From: Enoplolaimus lenunculus
Lineage: Eukaryota > Nematoda > Enoplea > Enoplida > Thoracostomopsidae
Direction: 5' to 3'
NCBI GenBank assembly: GCA_030248215.1
Contig: JASANG010000573.1
Coordinates: forward strand, 57,516-121,515
Length of the DNA: 64,000 nt
Made by a program: the position numbers and the translations under genes. The notes beneath the pieces are model-generated. The model was not told the DNA's origin, made no database searches, and saw only the letters and a program-made list of their open reading frames with translations. Position 1 is the first letter of the stretch. The number at the start of each line of letters is the position of its first letter. Shown here piece by piece: positions 46,043-58,432 of the stretch.

Positions 46043-47308
46043 GATTTTCAAATTTGATATCGAAAAAATGTAGATTATAATATATACATTAAATTTAATG
46101 CCAACCTTTGATATCGTTCGCTAAAAATTCAACACTCTGTAATAACTTTGGTTTTTCTAGATTGCCACCAAAATGACGTTTTACCGTAAACCAAATGTCA
46201 AGCAACCAGGGGCACAACACATGATCTCGAAACGAGAAAGGCTGCATATACTGGGTGCCAGCCAGATAAAACGGTGAAAGAAACATCGCAAGCGAAGCGC
46301 ACGAGAAGCTATCAGCAATTTTAATAATTTGGTCGGTAGGAATTTTACTATTTTTTTATAAAATTTCTTATCCTTTGCAATACAAAATTATCTGCCTTCC
46401 AAAATGGAAAGAGCGCCCCCACCTCTGCCATCAACGCTGCTGCGTTACTGCAAGTATTAACCGTATGCTTTTAGTCTTTGGCAATATTTATGTTAACCTT
46501 AAGTTTAGGCTATGGCTTTAGTGACTTCCTATAACGCAGAACATGTCACTAAAATACCTTTATTATACCAAAACTCTTCTGATATACGGGTACGTAACTG
46601 TCAAGACTCCTGCCAATTACGTGCCCGCATATACTACACAAATGAAATTAAAAATTTAGTTTAACTTTTCACAACATTTTAAAGTCAATGTTTTCAGTAT
46701 TTGCAAGATGTTGACAACCCGCTGAATACACACAAAATTTAGAAAACCACACATTATCTCTGCGGAAATGTTAACGTACAGAAAAAACATCTCACTTTTG
46801 CAAAGTTTAAACTTGTTATTATATGTTTGCAATGCTTTAGGCAAACTTAAACTTTCTCAAACGCCTGCAAACATGTAGCCATAAGGCATTTGACAAATGA
46901 AATTTAAAATAAATGGCAAAATGAAATTTAAAATAAATGATATTCTATAGAATTGACATAGAAATTTGGTTTGATGCTGTCTTGGACTTAGAAACCCAGT
47001 CGGCCGAGATCATACTCCATCTAGTCGCAGGTCCAGAAATATCTGCCGAAGCCGAGCGATACATTATAGGGAAATAGGCTTGTATGCAAACCGAATGAAA
47101 AGTAGCACACGAGTTTAGTGCTAACAATACCAATTTTTGCACCTTTGCTGGGAGACAAAGGTCACTGTGGTACCCCTCGATTTGCCAATGGCTCACACGT
47201 TTTTGAGAATAAAACATCGAACTCTCAATTCTTTTCAAAAAGGCCAAATGTGAAGCTGTACTGGTTTTAGTTTATCAAATCCACAAACATTACTTATAAG
47301 CGGATAAT
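46043..47308. other. Upstream flank of the secreted-protein gene, no other gene
   Basis: Expected to contain the promoter and 5' region of the minus-strand gene ending at 46,042, but I cannot point to a specific promoter element. The block at 46,210-46,335 (AACGAGAAAGGC, GCAAGCGAAGCGCACG) is a relic of the repeat at 5,555-5,700. The 100-residue minus frame at 46,945-47,247 has no recognised domain. Confidence 0.4.
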
Positions 47309-47637
47309 GCCTGGGTTTCTGAAACCCTACTTAAGTACGTGCTAAGTAAATACTTAACCATTTTGTCATTTTTAAAAGCACATTTAAGTTAAGTAAATAC
47401 ATAAGTTGTTGAATAAAATTGGTATATTACCAAATAATGGTTCCGGTACACTAACCTTAGTCTTAACTGAATTCGTAGACTCATCGTGCCGTTTTAATAT
47501 AATGCAAAACTAATACGTTCTTGTCACTATGAGAACAACTCAGATTTGGCGCTTATTTGTTTTTGCTCGAACATTTAAGTATTTTCTTAAGTCGCTGACA
47601 AAAGTAATTACTTAAGTAAGATTTCAGAAACTCAGCC
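47309..47637. mobile_element. MITE with GGCTGGGTTTC ends, uninterrupted copy
   Basis: Starts GCCTGGGTTTCTGAAACC and ends AAGATTTCAGAAACTCAGCC, an inverted pair, with ACTTAAGTA blocks near both ends. About 329 bp. It corresponds to 18,490-19,143 without the nested TTAA element. Confidence 0.75.
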
Positions 47638-50600
47638 AATGTTTCGTTAGTCTCGAAGGATGTTGTTTTGGCATTTGTAAATATTGTAGCAAGTTGGCTT
47701 AAGGAATTTCTTGTCAATTGACATTTGTTTCAAGTTATGTATTTTAAACATGTCGTCGTGGTATCAACTCTAGCGGCCAAATTACCGTGAATTGATCCGC
47801 AACAGCGAGGAATCTGTGTCACACTTTAAATTAGTAATGTTTGCAAATTTTAGCGTCAACTCTGTGTCTAAGCAATGTGGTCTTTATAGACCGTGACGAG
47901 TGTGGCGTTGTGTAAATTTCGAACACTGAGAACGCGTTAAAGGCTTTTTCTTATTAATATACTTGCACGCCTGCCAGCGTTAGAAAAAATTGCGGAAATG
48001 ATTGACATATTTGCGCTTCACATGACGTCTCTTGATCTGTTCTTATAAAAAACCGAATTTCTAAAAAAATTGATATGAGATCCTGAGGCCTTCCACCATT
48101 AGAACTGAAAAAATTTGTTTTTTTTGAGAATAATCAAACTGTATACCGTTTGACACAGTTTTCTGAGCTCATTGGGGTGTTGTCAAATTTTGTACATTGA
48201 GTGACATGGTTCAAGCGTTATGGTTGATTAAAAAATATTAACACTATTAATTCAGCACCACAAACTGCGTTGCGTGCCATGTAAACTGTCAAACTTGGTT
48301 GACGAATAACATTGAGTCCAGAAATTAACCTCAGAACCTCAAAAATGAAATTTTTTATTTTATGATAAAATTTTAATGTTCCGTGGCCACTGAAATTTAA
48401 ATCCAACCCTTTTTAGGCAAGCGCTAGCTATCGGGCAAATATTAAGTAATTCCGCTTTCCACTATTCAAGCATAAGTTGAATTTAAGGGTGCAATATACG
48501 CCTGCCTATCTATACAGGACATAAACACGGAACACAACTACATCATGAGGCAGTGACGCGGGAACGACATTTTTTAAGTAGCAGCTGCTCAAAACACACA
48601 CAGGGTCCATCAAAAATTTGGGTTTGGGCCGGTTTGGAAATAAGAAATCCAATCGTTAGAAGCCACCAAGAGCGCAATTATAGGCAGAGAGTAGTTAAAA
48701 CACCTGCGAGTGAAACAAACGAGAAGCTAATAGTTTTTTTAATTAGATAAATGTCCTAAATTCACACACGAAGCTTTAGTATTGGTACGTTTTCAGGTGT
48801 GTCGGCGACTTTCCTATTTTTATATGTGTCGACTGCCGACCCTTCTATTACTGTTCCCGTGTGCAGGTCATGAACTACACCGTCCGTGACAACAAAACGA
48901 ATCCAACAATTACATCTTAGCTGATATCACTACGAAGTTATTAAAGCAAGATGAAGACTATAAAACTAAATAACACAGACTGTTTTAGTAAACTTTTCTC
49001 ATTGTCACCCACGCATCAAATTAGATCAATCATATATATTTAAACGCCTATTCACAAAGCGAAAATTGTTAAATGTTAAAATTTTAGGTATTTTCTTGTT
49101 GCACATTTAAAAAAAATAAAAATTCAAAGTTAATTAACTATGAAGGAAAGTTATTGTTTTAAAAAAGTTATATTTTATTACTCACTTTTAAGTAAAAATA
49201 TTATTTCATGAATATATCACATATTAGATTTTAGATATTGTCTTGCATCGAAAATAATATATTTTTATCTGTTACATTAAAAATAAAGCCGTAACTATTT
49301 ACATTTTCGTAAAATTCTTACACATTGTTACAGGTAAATATGTTAGAAAACCAGGATCTTAAAATTAAAAAACACGGTTAATACGCTTTTGCAAGCAAAT
49401 TTGATTTTAATAAGGCTAAAAATTGCACAAAAACGCCGAACTTTGAACAAATATTAAAAATAAAGCGCAGATTGCAAGAAATAGTATATCTAAATCGTAA
49501 CTTGCTTCCTATTAAAAATATTAACTGCGACATTAGTTATAAAACGTAAGGTCCATGTTAATAGTTTTAGGGCCGCCCCATTTTCTCGGATAAATGCAAT
49601 AGAGTATGGTTAGATTATAGACTATTTTTTGTCTACGTTTAGGCTTAGCACTAGGCTTTAAAGTCACGGTCCTAAAAGTTAATATCACTCCACAACCGGA
49701 TCAAAAACTCCGTAAAATTACATGGTTAGCAAAATGAATCGCACTAAAAACATTCTAAGTCATTACTTGAGAGAAATTGTTCTACTTAATACTATATTGC
49801 TTGTGCTCCATACAGGCACTTTCCGACAGTACAATTAGCTGCACAAATAATACAATATTTTCCCAAGACGGCACAGCGTACTTATGTTACACGATTGCTG
49901 TTAACAGGAAATCGTCAATAAGTTTAACTATGCAATAGTTGTGGGATGTCTGACATATAGCTGCTCAGAAAATTAACATATTTCGCTGAAAATCTAACAA
50001 TCGTCTCCAAGATTTATAACGTTCCGCCAATAATTTCGATTCTATCGTCAATCTATTAGTTTGGAACTAAAAGTTAAATTTAAAATCTGAAAATTGAATT
50101 TCCAGCCAAAATCTCGATTTTTGCGCCAAAATTTGTGCTCTTCTCGCAGTTTGAACGCTTCACAAAATGTGAAATTTTAGTGCAAATTGGAACTTACCGG
50201 CCAAAATTTGTATTTTCCGTCAAACTATTAATTTTTCGAAAACGCCTAATTGCGTGTGCGTAAGAGAAACAACGAAACGGATTTCAAAAATATCCAAAAA
50301 TTAGTTTTATTGCTGCTGAACATCGTTGTTTTTCGGTAATTCAAATTTCGTATACGACAAGCGTTTAAGATCTACCCCCAAATCCGCTGCGTAAATAAAA
50401 CACTAACAAATCGACCTCAATACAAATAATATTAGCTGATTTGAAAGCAATGACGTAAAAGCATTTTTGCTTTCCAACAAATTTTATTTTATAATTTTTT
50501 AACACTCCGGATGTTACCCGAGAGTATTTCAGCCTAAACAAACAGTTTCTAAGACGCTAGTTTATACCTCTCAGCATAATAACATTTAGCGCATAAAATT

Positions 50601-51061
50601 TTGCACTTTTTGAGTTGTAAAATGTAATGTCTGTATACATTTTAAAAGCATTTTGCACTGTTTTAATACTGTAAATTGTAATAATGCAATTATTGCTGTT
50701 GAATTCGTTTGTGCTCATAGCTCCAGTAGTAAAGTTTGGCAATGGGCAACGACAGATGGTAAATTTTCCATTGAATAGTCCTAGTGCTTGGCTAGTGTAA
50801 CTTCTAGGGACGTCGCTAAGTATCAGCGTATTAGGATAATCCTAAAATTAAGCCTAAGTCTAAGATAGTGACAGTCCAGATGAAGAAAGCAATGACCCTA
50901 AAAGTAACATACACCGAATGTTAACATGTATTTGAGCTCATTTGTTCATGGATAGAAACCACATATATTATCGTTAGTAGATTCAAATATAACTATTAAT
51001 AACTTTAAATTTAGTTTTTTCGCTTAGGGATGTGCTATACTTTTGTTGACGTGCGGTGCCG
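47638..51061. other. Long non-coding stretch
   Basis: No gene supported. Fragments of the AAGCCT family are visible at about 49,551-49,690 (GGTCCATGTTAATAGTTTTAGG, GTTTAGGCTTAGCACTAGG) and about 50,805-50,915 (ATTAAGCCTAAGTCTAAG, CCTAAAAGTAACATAC). A relic of the 5,555 repeat is at about 48,640-48,745. The rest is AT-rich and featureless to me. Confidence 0.4.
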
Positions 51062-51210
51062 TCCGTCACCGTCCGTTACCGTAAGGTATCGTACACAAAT
51101 AACTCACGTACGACAACGTATATATAGTGAGGGACGGTGGGACGGCGCCGTGCGGGTGACTGACGGCGCCTTACGAGTGACGCACGGTGACGGACGGCGA
51201 CGGACGTAAT
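51062..51210. repeat. CCGTCCGT/GACGGACG palindromic block
   Basis: The left side has GTCCGTCACCGTCCGTTACC and the right side has CGGTGACGGACGGCGACGG, so the block is an imperfect inverted repeat of about 150 bp with GACGG reiterations. GTACGACAACG and GGGACGG are in the middle. A weaker relative may lie at 25,405-25,525. It is probably a MITE or a local repeat. No target duplication found. Confidence 0.55.
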
Positions 51211-52356
51211 AGCAAAATAAACATCAATTTCGCGCAGATGGTTGGAGTGAATGGTGGTGGCTGTACATTGAAGGAAAACTATGCGAGTTATTTCTGGAGC
51301 CCGAAAACGTTTAAAACACATGTGTTGCGCTGCGTTAAAATTTTATGTTACTGAGGTAACATTTTTCAGTTTAAATTTTGCAGACAGCTTTCAAGTCCTA
51401 TTTTATGGTGAAATTTTATATTCTAGGCCTTTGAGTGCAGAGATTGCTCTACACCATGTTACTGCATTCAGAACATACGGCAGATGTACGATACTTGTCA
51501 ATCCAGGTACAGCTTGTACTATTTGCATTTCTAAGACATATATATGATTAGATTGGGACTTCAGTATTAAATCATGGCAGCAATGTGCAATTTAACTGAA
51601 TACTTAGGAAATATATATTCAATGCTTTTCAACTAAAACTGTCATTAGCGCAGCCGATATGAAGTGAAAATTTAAAATGGAACAATCATTAGACCGCAAT
51701 TCACAAACACGAGGGCATTTTTTACTTCCTTCCAGAAAATAAAATGTTCCGCCACAAAGTTATTCAGAATCTATTCTGTTATTTGAATTATGCAAAATCT
51801 GCATAGATTTATAATACCACCTACATTACGCAACTCATTAATGGAACAGCTAAAATTTCTAATGAAATTAATTTGCGCTGTGTTTTGTGCGCTCCAATAT
51901 GAACACCGTTTAGCGCGTACGACTTGAGCGCGGTAGCCCCAATTCTGCTTACTTGCAAAGGATCAAGGAGACTGCAATCGCGCTAAATGAAACGCACAAA
52001 TGTACCTCTACACAACACCACTCTATCAAGACGTTTAATCTTAGAAAGTTATTCTAACGTTGTTAGTTGTAAGTAAAAAATTAATTTGTCTAATATTGTA
52101 TAAACGAGCACAACACAGTTTTCTTCCAAGCAAACAGTGAACCGATACGCTCCTTCTCTTCGCATTGCAGTTATATGAGACAAAACAACAAATAGGCAAT
52201 TTAAGAGTCAACCGGCAAAACACATGCATTATAGACATTCATAACAAATTATATACGTCTGAATTATAAAAGGGTTCTGTGAGCTTTTGATAACTTTAAC
52301 TTCATATAAACAACTCATTAATGTGGTTTAATAGATGATCCATTTGCATTTTTCAG
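51211..52356. other. Non-coding stretch
   Basis: I see no supported gene or repeat here. It lies upstream of the possible exon at 52,357 and could contain small 5' exons that I cannot recognise. Confidence 0.35.
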
Positions 52357-52470
52357 CTATCCGTTACCTTCATTTATCGCCAACTTTCTAAATCGTCGAA
52401 ATCTCAACAGTGCTGTTGGACAAATACAAAGTTGCATGATTCGAGAAAAAGGATACGGTCAAATGTGGAA
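52357..52470 (+). CDS. Possible internal exon, gene unassigned
   Basis: A 114-base stretch with a good acceptor (TTTTTCAG) and a GTAAAC donor. Its open frame has protein-like composition (YPLPSFIANFLNRRNLNS, then IREKGYGQMW). Entry and exit are both in phase 2. It may be an early exon of the plus-strand gene at 54,640-56,914, but I could not build a phase-consistent link across the 2.2-kb gap. I recognise no domain. Confidence 0.35.
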
Positions 52471-52877
52471 GTAAACACTTAGACGCAGTTGACTGAAGGC
52501 ATGAAATATTTGTCTTCAGGAACGCTTAAACTATAGATGAGAATGTCGGTATTTGAATAGAAGTACGGGCGGACATATCTCAGACTGACCACAAATTTAA
52601 AATTTTGAAACTTCTTTTAAAGTTTTGCAATGATACCACAGGTACTGAAGTGAATGAAAATCACCAAAATTCTTTGTTTTAAAACTGATTATACTCTGGC
52701 TTGTTCGTTAACTGTTTTTTGGAATCAAGAAACGTAACCTGACTGTTAGGAAGACAAGACAGTAGTAGACCTAGGATTTTCCATTGGGCATTACATGTCG
52801 AAATCTTTAACTTTTTAAAGCATGAACAAGATTTCGAAACTTTATGAGTAGTATAGTCGGCGCCGTACGACCACAGG

Positions 52878-52913
52878 GGAGCGGGAGCAGGGAGCAGGGA
52901 GCAGGGAGCAGGA
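52878..52913 (+). repeat. 7-bp tandem repeat (GGGAGCA)
   Basis: About five units of GGGAGCA in a row, beginning GGGAGCGGGAGCAGGGAGCA. It is G-rich on the plus strand in an otherwise AT-rich region. Confidence 0.8.
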
Positions 52914-53037
52914 AGTGTAATTTATTGCGGTATAATTAATGACCTGCCATAAATCAATGAAGCGTAAATTTAGTTTTAATTCTGCATATGGTTATTTTAA
53001 TTGTATATAACATATAAAAAACATACAATAATTGCAA

Positions 53038-53185
53038 AATGCTCAAAAAGTTAATAAAATTACGGAAGCGCCTATTGAGTATAAAATTTTAAAAAGCACG
53101 TTTGGCTGCCAATACAAATCAAGCATCTGCATTTACCCAAATGCTCAAAAAGTTATTAAAATTACGGAAGCGCCTATTGAGTATA
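53038..53185. repeat. Direct repeat of about 46 bp at 102-bp spacing
   Basis: AATGCTCAAAAAGTTAATAA and the following TTACGGAAGCGCCTATTGAG occur at about 53,038-53,083 and again at about 53,140-53,185 with one difference. This is a partial tandem duplication of unknown cause. Confidence 0.8.
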
Positions 53186-54639
53186 TTTGAAGTCTTTTAA
53201 AGTAAGTATTCCAAAGTGTTACTATTTCCATCCTAAACAAAATACAATCAAATTTGAGCGCCATATGGTCATTAATCTATATTATTAAGGCAACAAAATG
53301 TAATGAGGAAGATAATTAATCACCAATGAGTGTGTCAAATATTTAGAATTTCAACACCTCCACGTGCAATATAATTTACCTAAGTTCTTTCAGTTGGTTT
53401 CTTTTAATTTGCAAACTACTTTTGTATTTCTATGCGTTTCAATCTTTGGATAAGGTTTATCATTTCATACCGGTATAAAATTTTTCTGTAGCGCATAACC
53501 TATAAGCTAATATTTTTATGAGTTGTAGCATCTTATTGCAAACTTAATCAACACAGATATTTACTTTTTTAACATTAACTTGGACCGAAACCTATTATAG
53601 CTTTTGTCATGGTAAGTTGAGGCTTTATCTGAAATAAATTGAGATCATTGCCTTTAACATTAATGAAATTAAAGCTGAACTTACTGAATGCTCAACTAAA
53701 GCAAAAACAATGCACAGCTTTTGCAAACCCCTTTTTTAGAATTGAATAGTATGTGTTTTGTTGATATTACACGTTGATATTATGCTAAGTGAAATGTACT
53801 TAGTTTCAATTGTGAATATCAAACAAGCTTTCCTGACTACGAATTTGTTTTTGAAACGTATAAAATTTTGTAATTAAGCATAAGTTAGCAGCAATATTGA
53901 AGTATAATGATAGGTACTCACTTAGCAAGCCGTTGTTTATAGGCGTCGTATTTTGAACGAAAAAAAAATCAAGATGTGTTTATTGAGCTTGAAGTTATTA
54001 ACTTAGTAAGTGATTTGCGCGTTGTTGTTATTTTATCATGTGGTGATTGCGAAAGATTGATTATAATATTATACAATGAAATTTTTTAATCACATAAAAG
54101 GAATCAATAGGAAAATGACAGTTATGTTGTGAAAAAGGAATCATATTGCATGCTAAATACAGTATACAAAAAACGTTTTATTCATTAGTGCAGCTTTGTG
54201 TTAAACATTTCAGGCGACACCGCCAGCTAACGATTCAAAAGAAGTTGTGCTTTTTGAAGTAGATCACACTTGCTTGTGGATTAAAACCTCCCATTGTGGG
54301 TGTAGCCATACAGTGCATATAAAATAGATTTAAGCTTATAAGTAGTTTTTCAACTTTATAAACTGAAAATCTATTGGTTTCAAAACGATATCAGATTTGT
54401 AGAACTTAATTTCCGGTAAGAGTTAAGGGCAAGAAAAAACTAATTTTGTTCTTTGATGTTGTTTTGTTTCCTGATTTGCTACCCTAGCGCTGCATTTGTT
54501 TCATTTGTTCAGTATATTGTTAATAAGGTATAACTATAATATCCAAGTACCCTGATTAGTTAAGTTTGTTATATTGTATGGTTACATTGACATATTTGAG
54601 AATATACACAAAATTGAATCTGAAAACGCAAAAAAGCAG

Positions 54640-56914
54640 ATAATAGCACTGGGAATGATGCCGGAGAAGTGCCTAAAAGTACCGCCAGTACGGAGGAAGA
54701 AAATGATGGTGAATATAACGATAACGTAAGTTTTGTGTGCAGCAATAACTTTCAGTTAACATCTAGGTGTCCAGATGAGCTTTGAAATTGAAAAAGTGAT
54801 ACCCAACTAATATCCAAATATTTAAGTATTCCATCGATCTGCAAAACTAATGTAACGTTTGTATGCGATTCACCTTCATCAGTGTTGCGGATCAGGCAAC
54901 TGGAACCGAAATTAAAATTGTAACTTAGGACTTGTTCCTTTTGTGTTGACATTTAGCAACCCCAGACAGGTTCACAGTTGAAAAAAGAACGCGGGTACAT
55001 GCGTTTTAAAAAACATTAGGTAAAATATATTGTCTGAGCGCTATAAATGGTGGTTAGCTAGAAAGTATCACATATTTTATTTAGGAAAACCTCTTAGTAT
55101 ATCCGGATCCATGTAATTATATAAACGCTTGTTGGCATTACGCAAAAACAGGCTCCTACAACCAGATGATATTGAGTATCATATTAACTCAATGCAGCAA
55201 CGGTTTTACAATGCAAATGTCTTCCAGTTTGAAGTTGCAATGAATAACTCAGTAAGTACTAAAGATTTCAAAACCCACCATTTACTACAATCACCATTAG
55301 CTAGCGGTTTGAACTAATTGGTACTAATGGAATTGTGTGACTATATGGCCTGTACTCTACATGTATACATAACCACAACAAAAATTAAATTTGATTCATC
55401 GCGTCCCTTATCTCGTAAGTACTTCTTATTTAGAACAACGAAAGCAGTCCAGATTCAACTTCGCACAGTTATTCGCCTGAAAGCCCTGAAGCAAATCATG
55501 GTGAAGACAGCATTTTTGGTAACTCCTCAAACCAGGAGAATGATGAGAACCATAATATGTGCGAGGAACCGGAAGAATACCAATGGGTAATTCAGTTCCC
55601 TTTTAGAGTGAAATATTTAACAGTTTCAATTTAGATTCAGGACCACTGCTCTAAGTTTTCAAACAGTTCAATCAAGAAATTTTAAGGTTGTGTTTGTGCT
55701 AGCGTCTACGATGTTATTATTAAGCATTGAAACCTTCATTTTCGACAAAACCGTTCTAAGATACGAACAAAAAGTTACTGTCGATTTATAACCACTATAC
55801 TTTAGTTAATATTGCTTTACAAATTAAACCGTATACATAATAGTTAAGCGTGCAAACAATAAAAATACTCCTAATAAATTTTAGGAAATCCAAGAAACTG
55901 CCGAAATTCAATACTTATCACCAAACAACCCAGGCATAGAGGACCCTGTTGACTCAAAACAAACAACCAATGTCAATGTAGTGTCAAAGGCAGGAGAAAT
56001 GGAAGGTTACGAAGTGGATATGGGGGTAATTGACTGTAACATAATATATGCCTTCTAATTTTCCATTTGGCCACGAGCGTCTAAATGTGCCGTAGTTCTC
56101 TTGTAGTAACGATTTCAGTGTAGTGTTATATTTATTTCCACTACAAACTCTGAGTTATATAGCCACTTGCAATACTTTCTTAACTACCAAACCTCTAAAA
56201 TGCTTTTAGATCCCGCCGAAACGAACGCGTTATGACAACAATAACTGTGGCGTACAGTTGTCCAAGCAGCATGCAACTAAGCTCACAATTGACCATACAA
56301 CAAATACTGGTGGTGCTCATTATAGAGCAATGCCTGCAGGCAACTGGAATGCTGGCTATAAAAACGCTGCATAAAAAATGCAGGTAACTGAAACTTTGAT
56401 TGTTACGCATATCCTTGTGCTGAGAATCTAGTCGTGTCTTACATTCTAAAAGGTGTTATACTACTTGCTATGTGCCTTTTAATTTTGATTTGCACTATTC
56501 CAGGCCAGCATCGCAAAATTGCCACATGACTATGCAACAACACCAACAAGTCAAAATACCACACCGGAAGACGCATCAGTTTTTCAGCTTGCTCTGCAAC
56601 GTGATGTGGAACCAAACTCTCCCGCTCGCAACATATATCAGATGATGGCACTACCACAATATAGTAGCACGCCACTTTGGATGGGTCCAACTCCAGCGGA
56701 GCCTGGGTACATACCAGATCGTGAAGGGGTGGTTCTACATGAACTGGATTCTGGAAGCTATGTTGGGCCACTTCGTTACAAATTGCGTCAAGGAGGAGAA
56801 ATAGCAATCAGTTCAATGGTGTTACGAAATGCTAACTTTAGGGCCAGCATGACTCGGGATGGAAAACGTGTACAACTCACATTCTTTACAAGCGAAGAAA
56901 ACCCATACGATTAA
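54640..56914 (+). CDS. Unrecognised multi-exon gene coding an acidic low-complexity protein
   Basis: I do not recognise this protein. Phase-consistent exons are 54,640-54,725, 54,957-54,994, 55,152-55,251, 55,434-55,586, 55,885-56,025, a piece starting at 56,210, and the last exon 56,504-56,914 with the stop. Most internal junctions are phase 0 with clean AG and GT ends (for example ATTTAG and GTAAGT). The peptides are polar and acidic, rich in N, E, S and D (NNESSPDSTSHSYSPESP, NSSNQENDENHNMCEEPEE). The last exon is more ordered and ends FFTSEENPYD. The exon at 56,210 stays open for 53 codons and then meets a stop before its best donor (GTAACT). It may therefore be an alternative last exon, use an earlier GTACAG donor, or be skipped. 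The start codon and first exons were not found. A disordered regulatory or scaffold protein is a guess. Confidence 0.55.
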
Positions 56915-57485
56915 TCAGTAATGTTCCTGTTGCTCAAGCTTAATTATATATATACTTCTAACTGTAAAACTGATAAAATTAGGGTGAAAGAATTTGTACT
57001 ACGTACGTAATAGTTTTGTGTGTCACGCCTAGTTGCGACTACAGTAGAATCACGCATAGCATAAAACTTTCAATACAAGCGACACTTAAGGGCTAACCTG
57101 GAAAATAAACGTTTCAAATAATTTCTTAAACTCGCCAATCCTTGTATTTAAATTGTCGTTTGCGGAAACAACTAAAATAAATTTTGTAGGTGAAAGGTGA
57201 TTTTAAAATCCAAGTTCACTACAACACAGCCTGAAACGATGTCTTTAATTTTCGAAGGATGCCAAGCTTCATGTGAAAGTTAAGTTTAGCAAGTAGCTTT
57301 TGCGTATTATAATTGTGTGTGTACAATGTTCATAAGTACAGTTGATATGTGTAAAACAATGGGGAGAAATAGCGGGTCCTGTATTCCATCGAGCTGACGA
57401 GGTCTAAAAGAAAACAACCAAACATTTTATTATTGTATTAACTAAATTATCTTGAAGAGCTAACTAATCAACCTATGATATTTTT
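56915..57485. other. 3' flank, nothing further recognised
   Basis: The region downstream of the plus-strand stop, expected to hold the 3' untranslated region. No repeat or gene that I can support. Confidence 0.4.
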
Positions 57486-58345
57486 ATGGGGTAAAACTGT
57501 AAAAATAAACTACTGCATACTTGTGAATAACTTTTTATTGGAAAGAGATATCGGGATGGGGTCTTTTGCAATGTGGTGGGGTGGTGTTACAACTCTTGAA
57601 ATTATATATTTTATTTTTTGGTTGTGGGGCCTAGGGGGTGAGATATGGAGGGTTGAAAAATCGTGACAGACGTATACCCTAGAATTTTTTGCTCTATCAA
57701 ATAAGCTAATAAAATTTTTTTCGATATTAGCTATGTAACCGATAATGTTTCGGGGGTAAAATTGCGAAAAATCAACTTTCTTCAATTGTTAATAACTTTT
57801 TACTGAATAGAGATATTGGGATGGGGTCTTTTGCAATGTGGTGGATTGTGACAACTCTTGAAATGATATATTTTATTTTTTGGTTGTTGGGCCTAGGAGG
57901 TGAGATATGGAGGGTTGAAAATCGGGAAAATTGAAAATTTTGAGGTTTTTGGGCCATAACTCGAGAACTAATGGGAATTTTCACAAAAGATAAAAGACGT
58001 ATACCCTAGAATTTTTTGTCCTATCAAATAAACTAATAAAATATTTTGATATTAGCTATGTAACCTTCGATAATTTTTAGGGGGTAAAATTGCGAAAAAT
58101 CAACTTTCTTTAATTGTTAATAACTTTTTACTGAATAGAGATATCGGGATGAGGTCTTTTGCAATGTAGTGGGGTGTTACAGCTCTTGAAATTATATATT
58201 TTATTTTTTGGTGTTGGGTGGAGCCTAGGGGGTGAGATATGGAAGGTTGAAAACTCGGGAAAATTGAAAATTTTGAGGTTTTTGGGCCATAACTCGAGAA
58301 CTAGTGGGAATTTTCAAAAACGGTAAAAGACGTATACCTTTGACT
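57486..58345 (+). repeat. Tandem array, three units of about 260-330 bp
   Basis: Units start near 57,527, 57,789 and 58,121. They share AATAACTTTTTA, GAGATATCGGGATGGGGTC, TTTTGCAATGTGGTGG, GGTGAGATATGGAGGGTTG and GACGTATACC. The second and third units carry an extra block of about 70 bp (GAAAATTTTGAGGTTTTTGG, CCATAACTCGAGAACTA) that the first lacks. No gene. It ends about 90 bp before the first Polinton open frame, so it may be part of that element's terminal region or a separate local array. Confidence 0.8.
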
Positions 58346-58432
58346 ATATTGGACTGAGAAAATCACAGACAACAATAAATACGCAATGAATTTATTTCTT
58401 TCTTTATATTACAAGGCATAAAATAGATCAAT

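Larger units (their letters stand above)
52471..54639. other. Probable intronic or intergenic stretch
   Basis: Holds the GGGAGCA array at 52,878-52,913 and the 102-bp-spaced direct repeats at 53,038-53,185. Two weak exon candidates exist: 54,215 onward after TTTCAG, and a 13-base piece at 54,403-54,415 before GTAAGAGT. Neither is well enough supported to call. Confidence 0.35.

Noticed and set aside
46945-47247. 100-residue minus-strand frame as a possible transposase remnant
   Set aside because: No motif of any transposase or polymerase family could be recognised.
56195-56807. Minus-strand open frames over the exons at 56.2-56.9 kb
   Set aside because: They are antisense to phase-consistent plus-strand exons and have no domain likeness.
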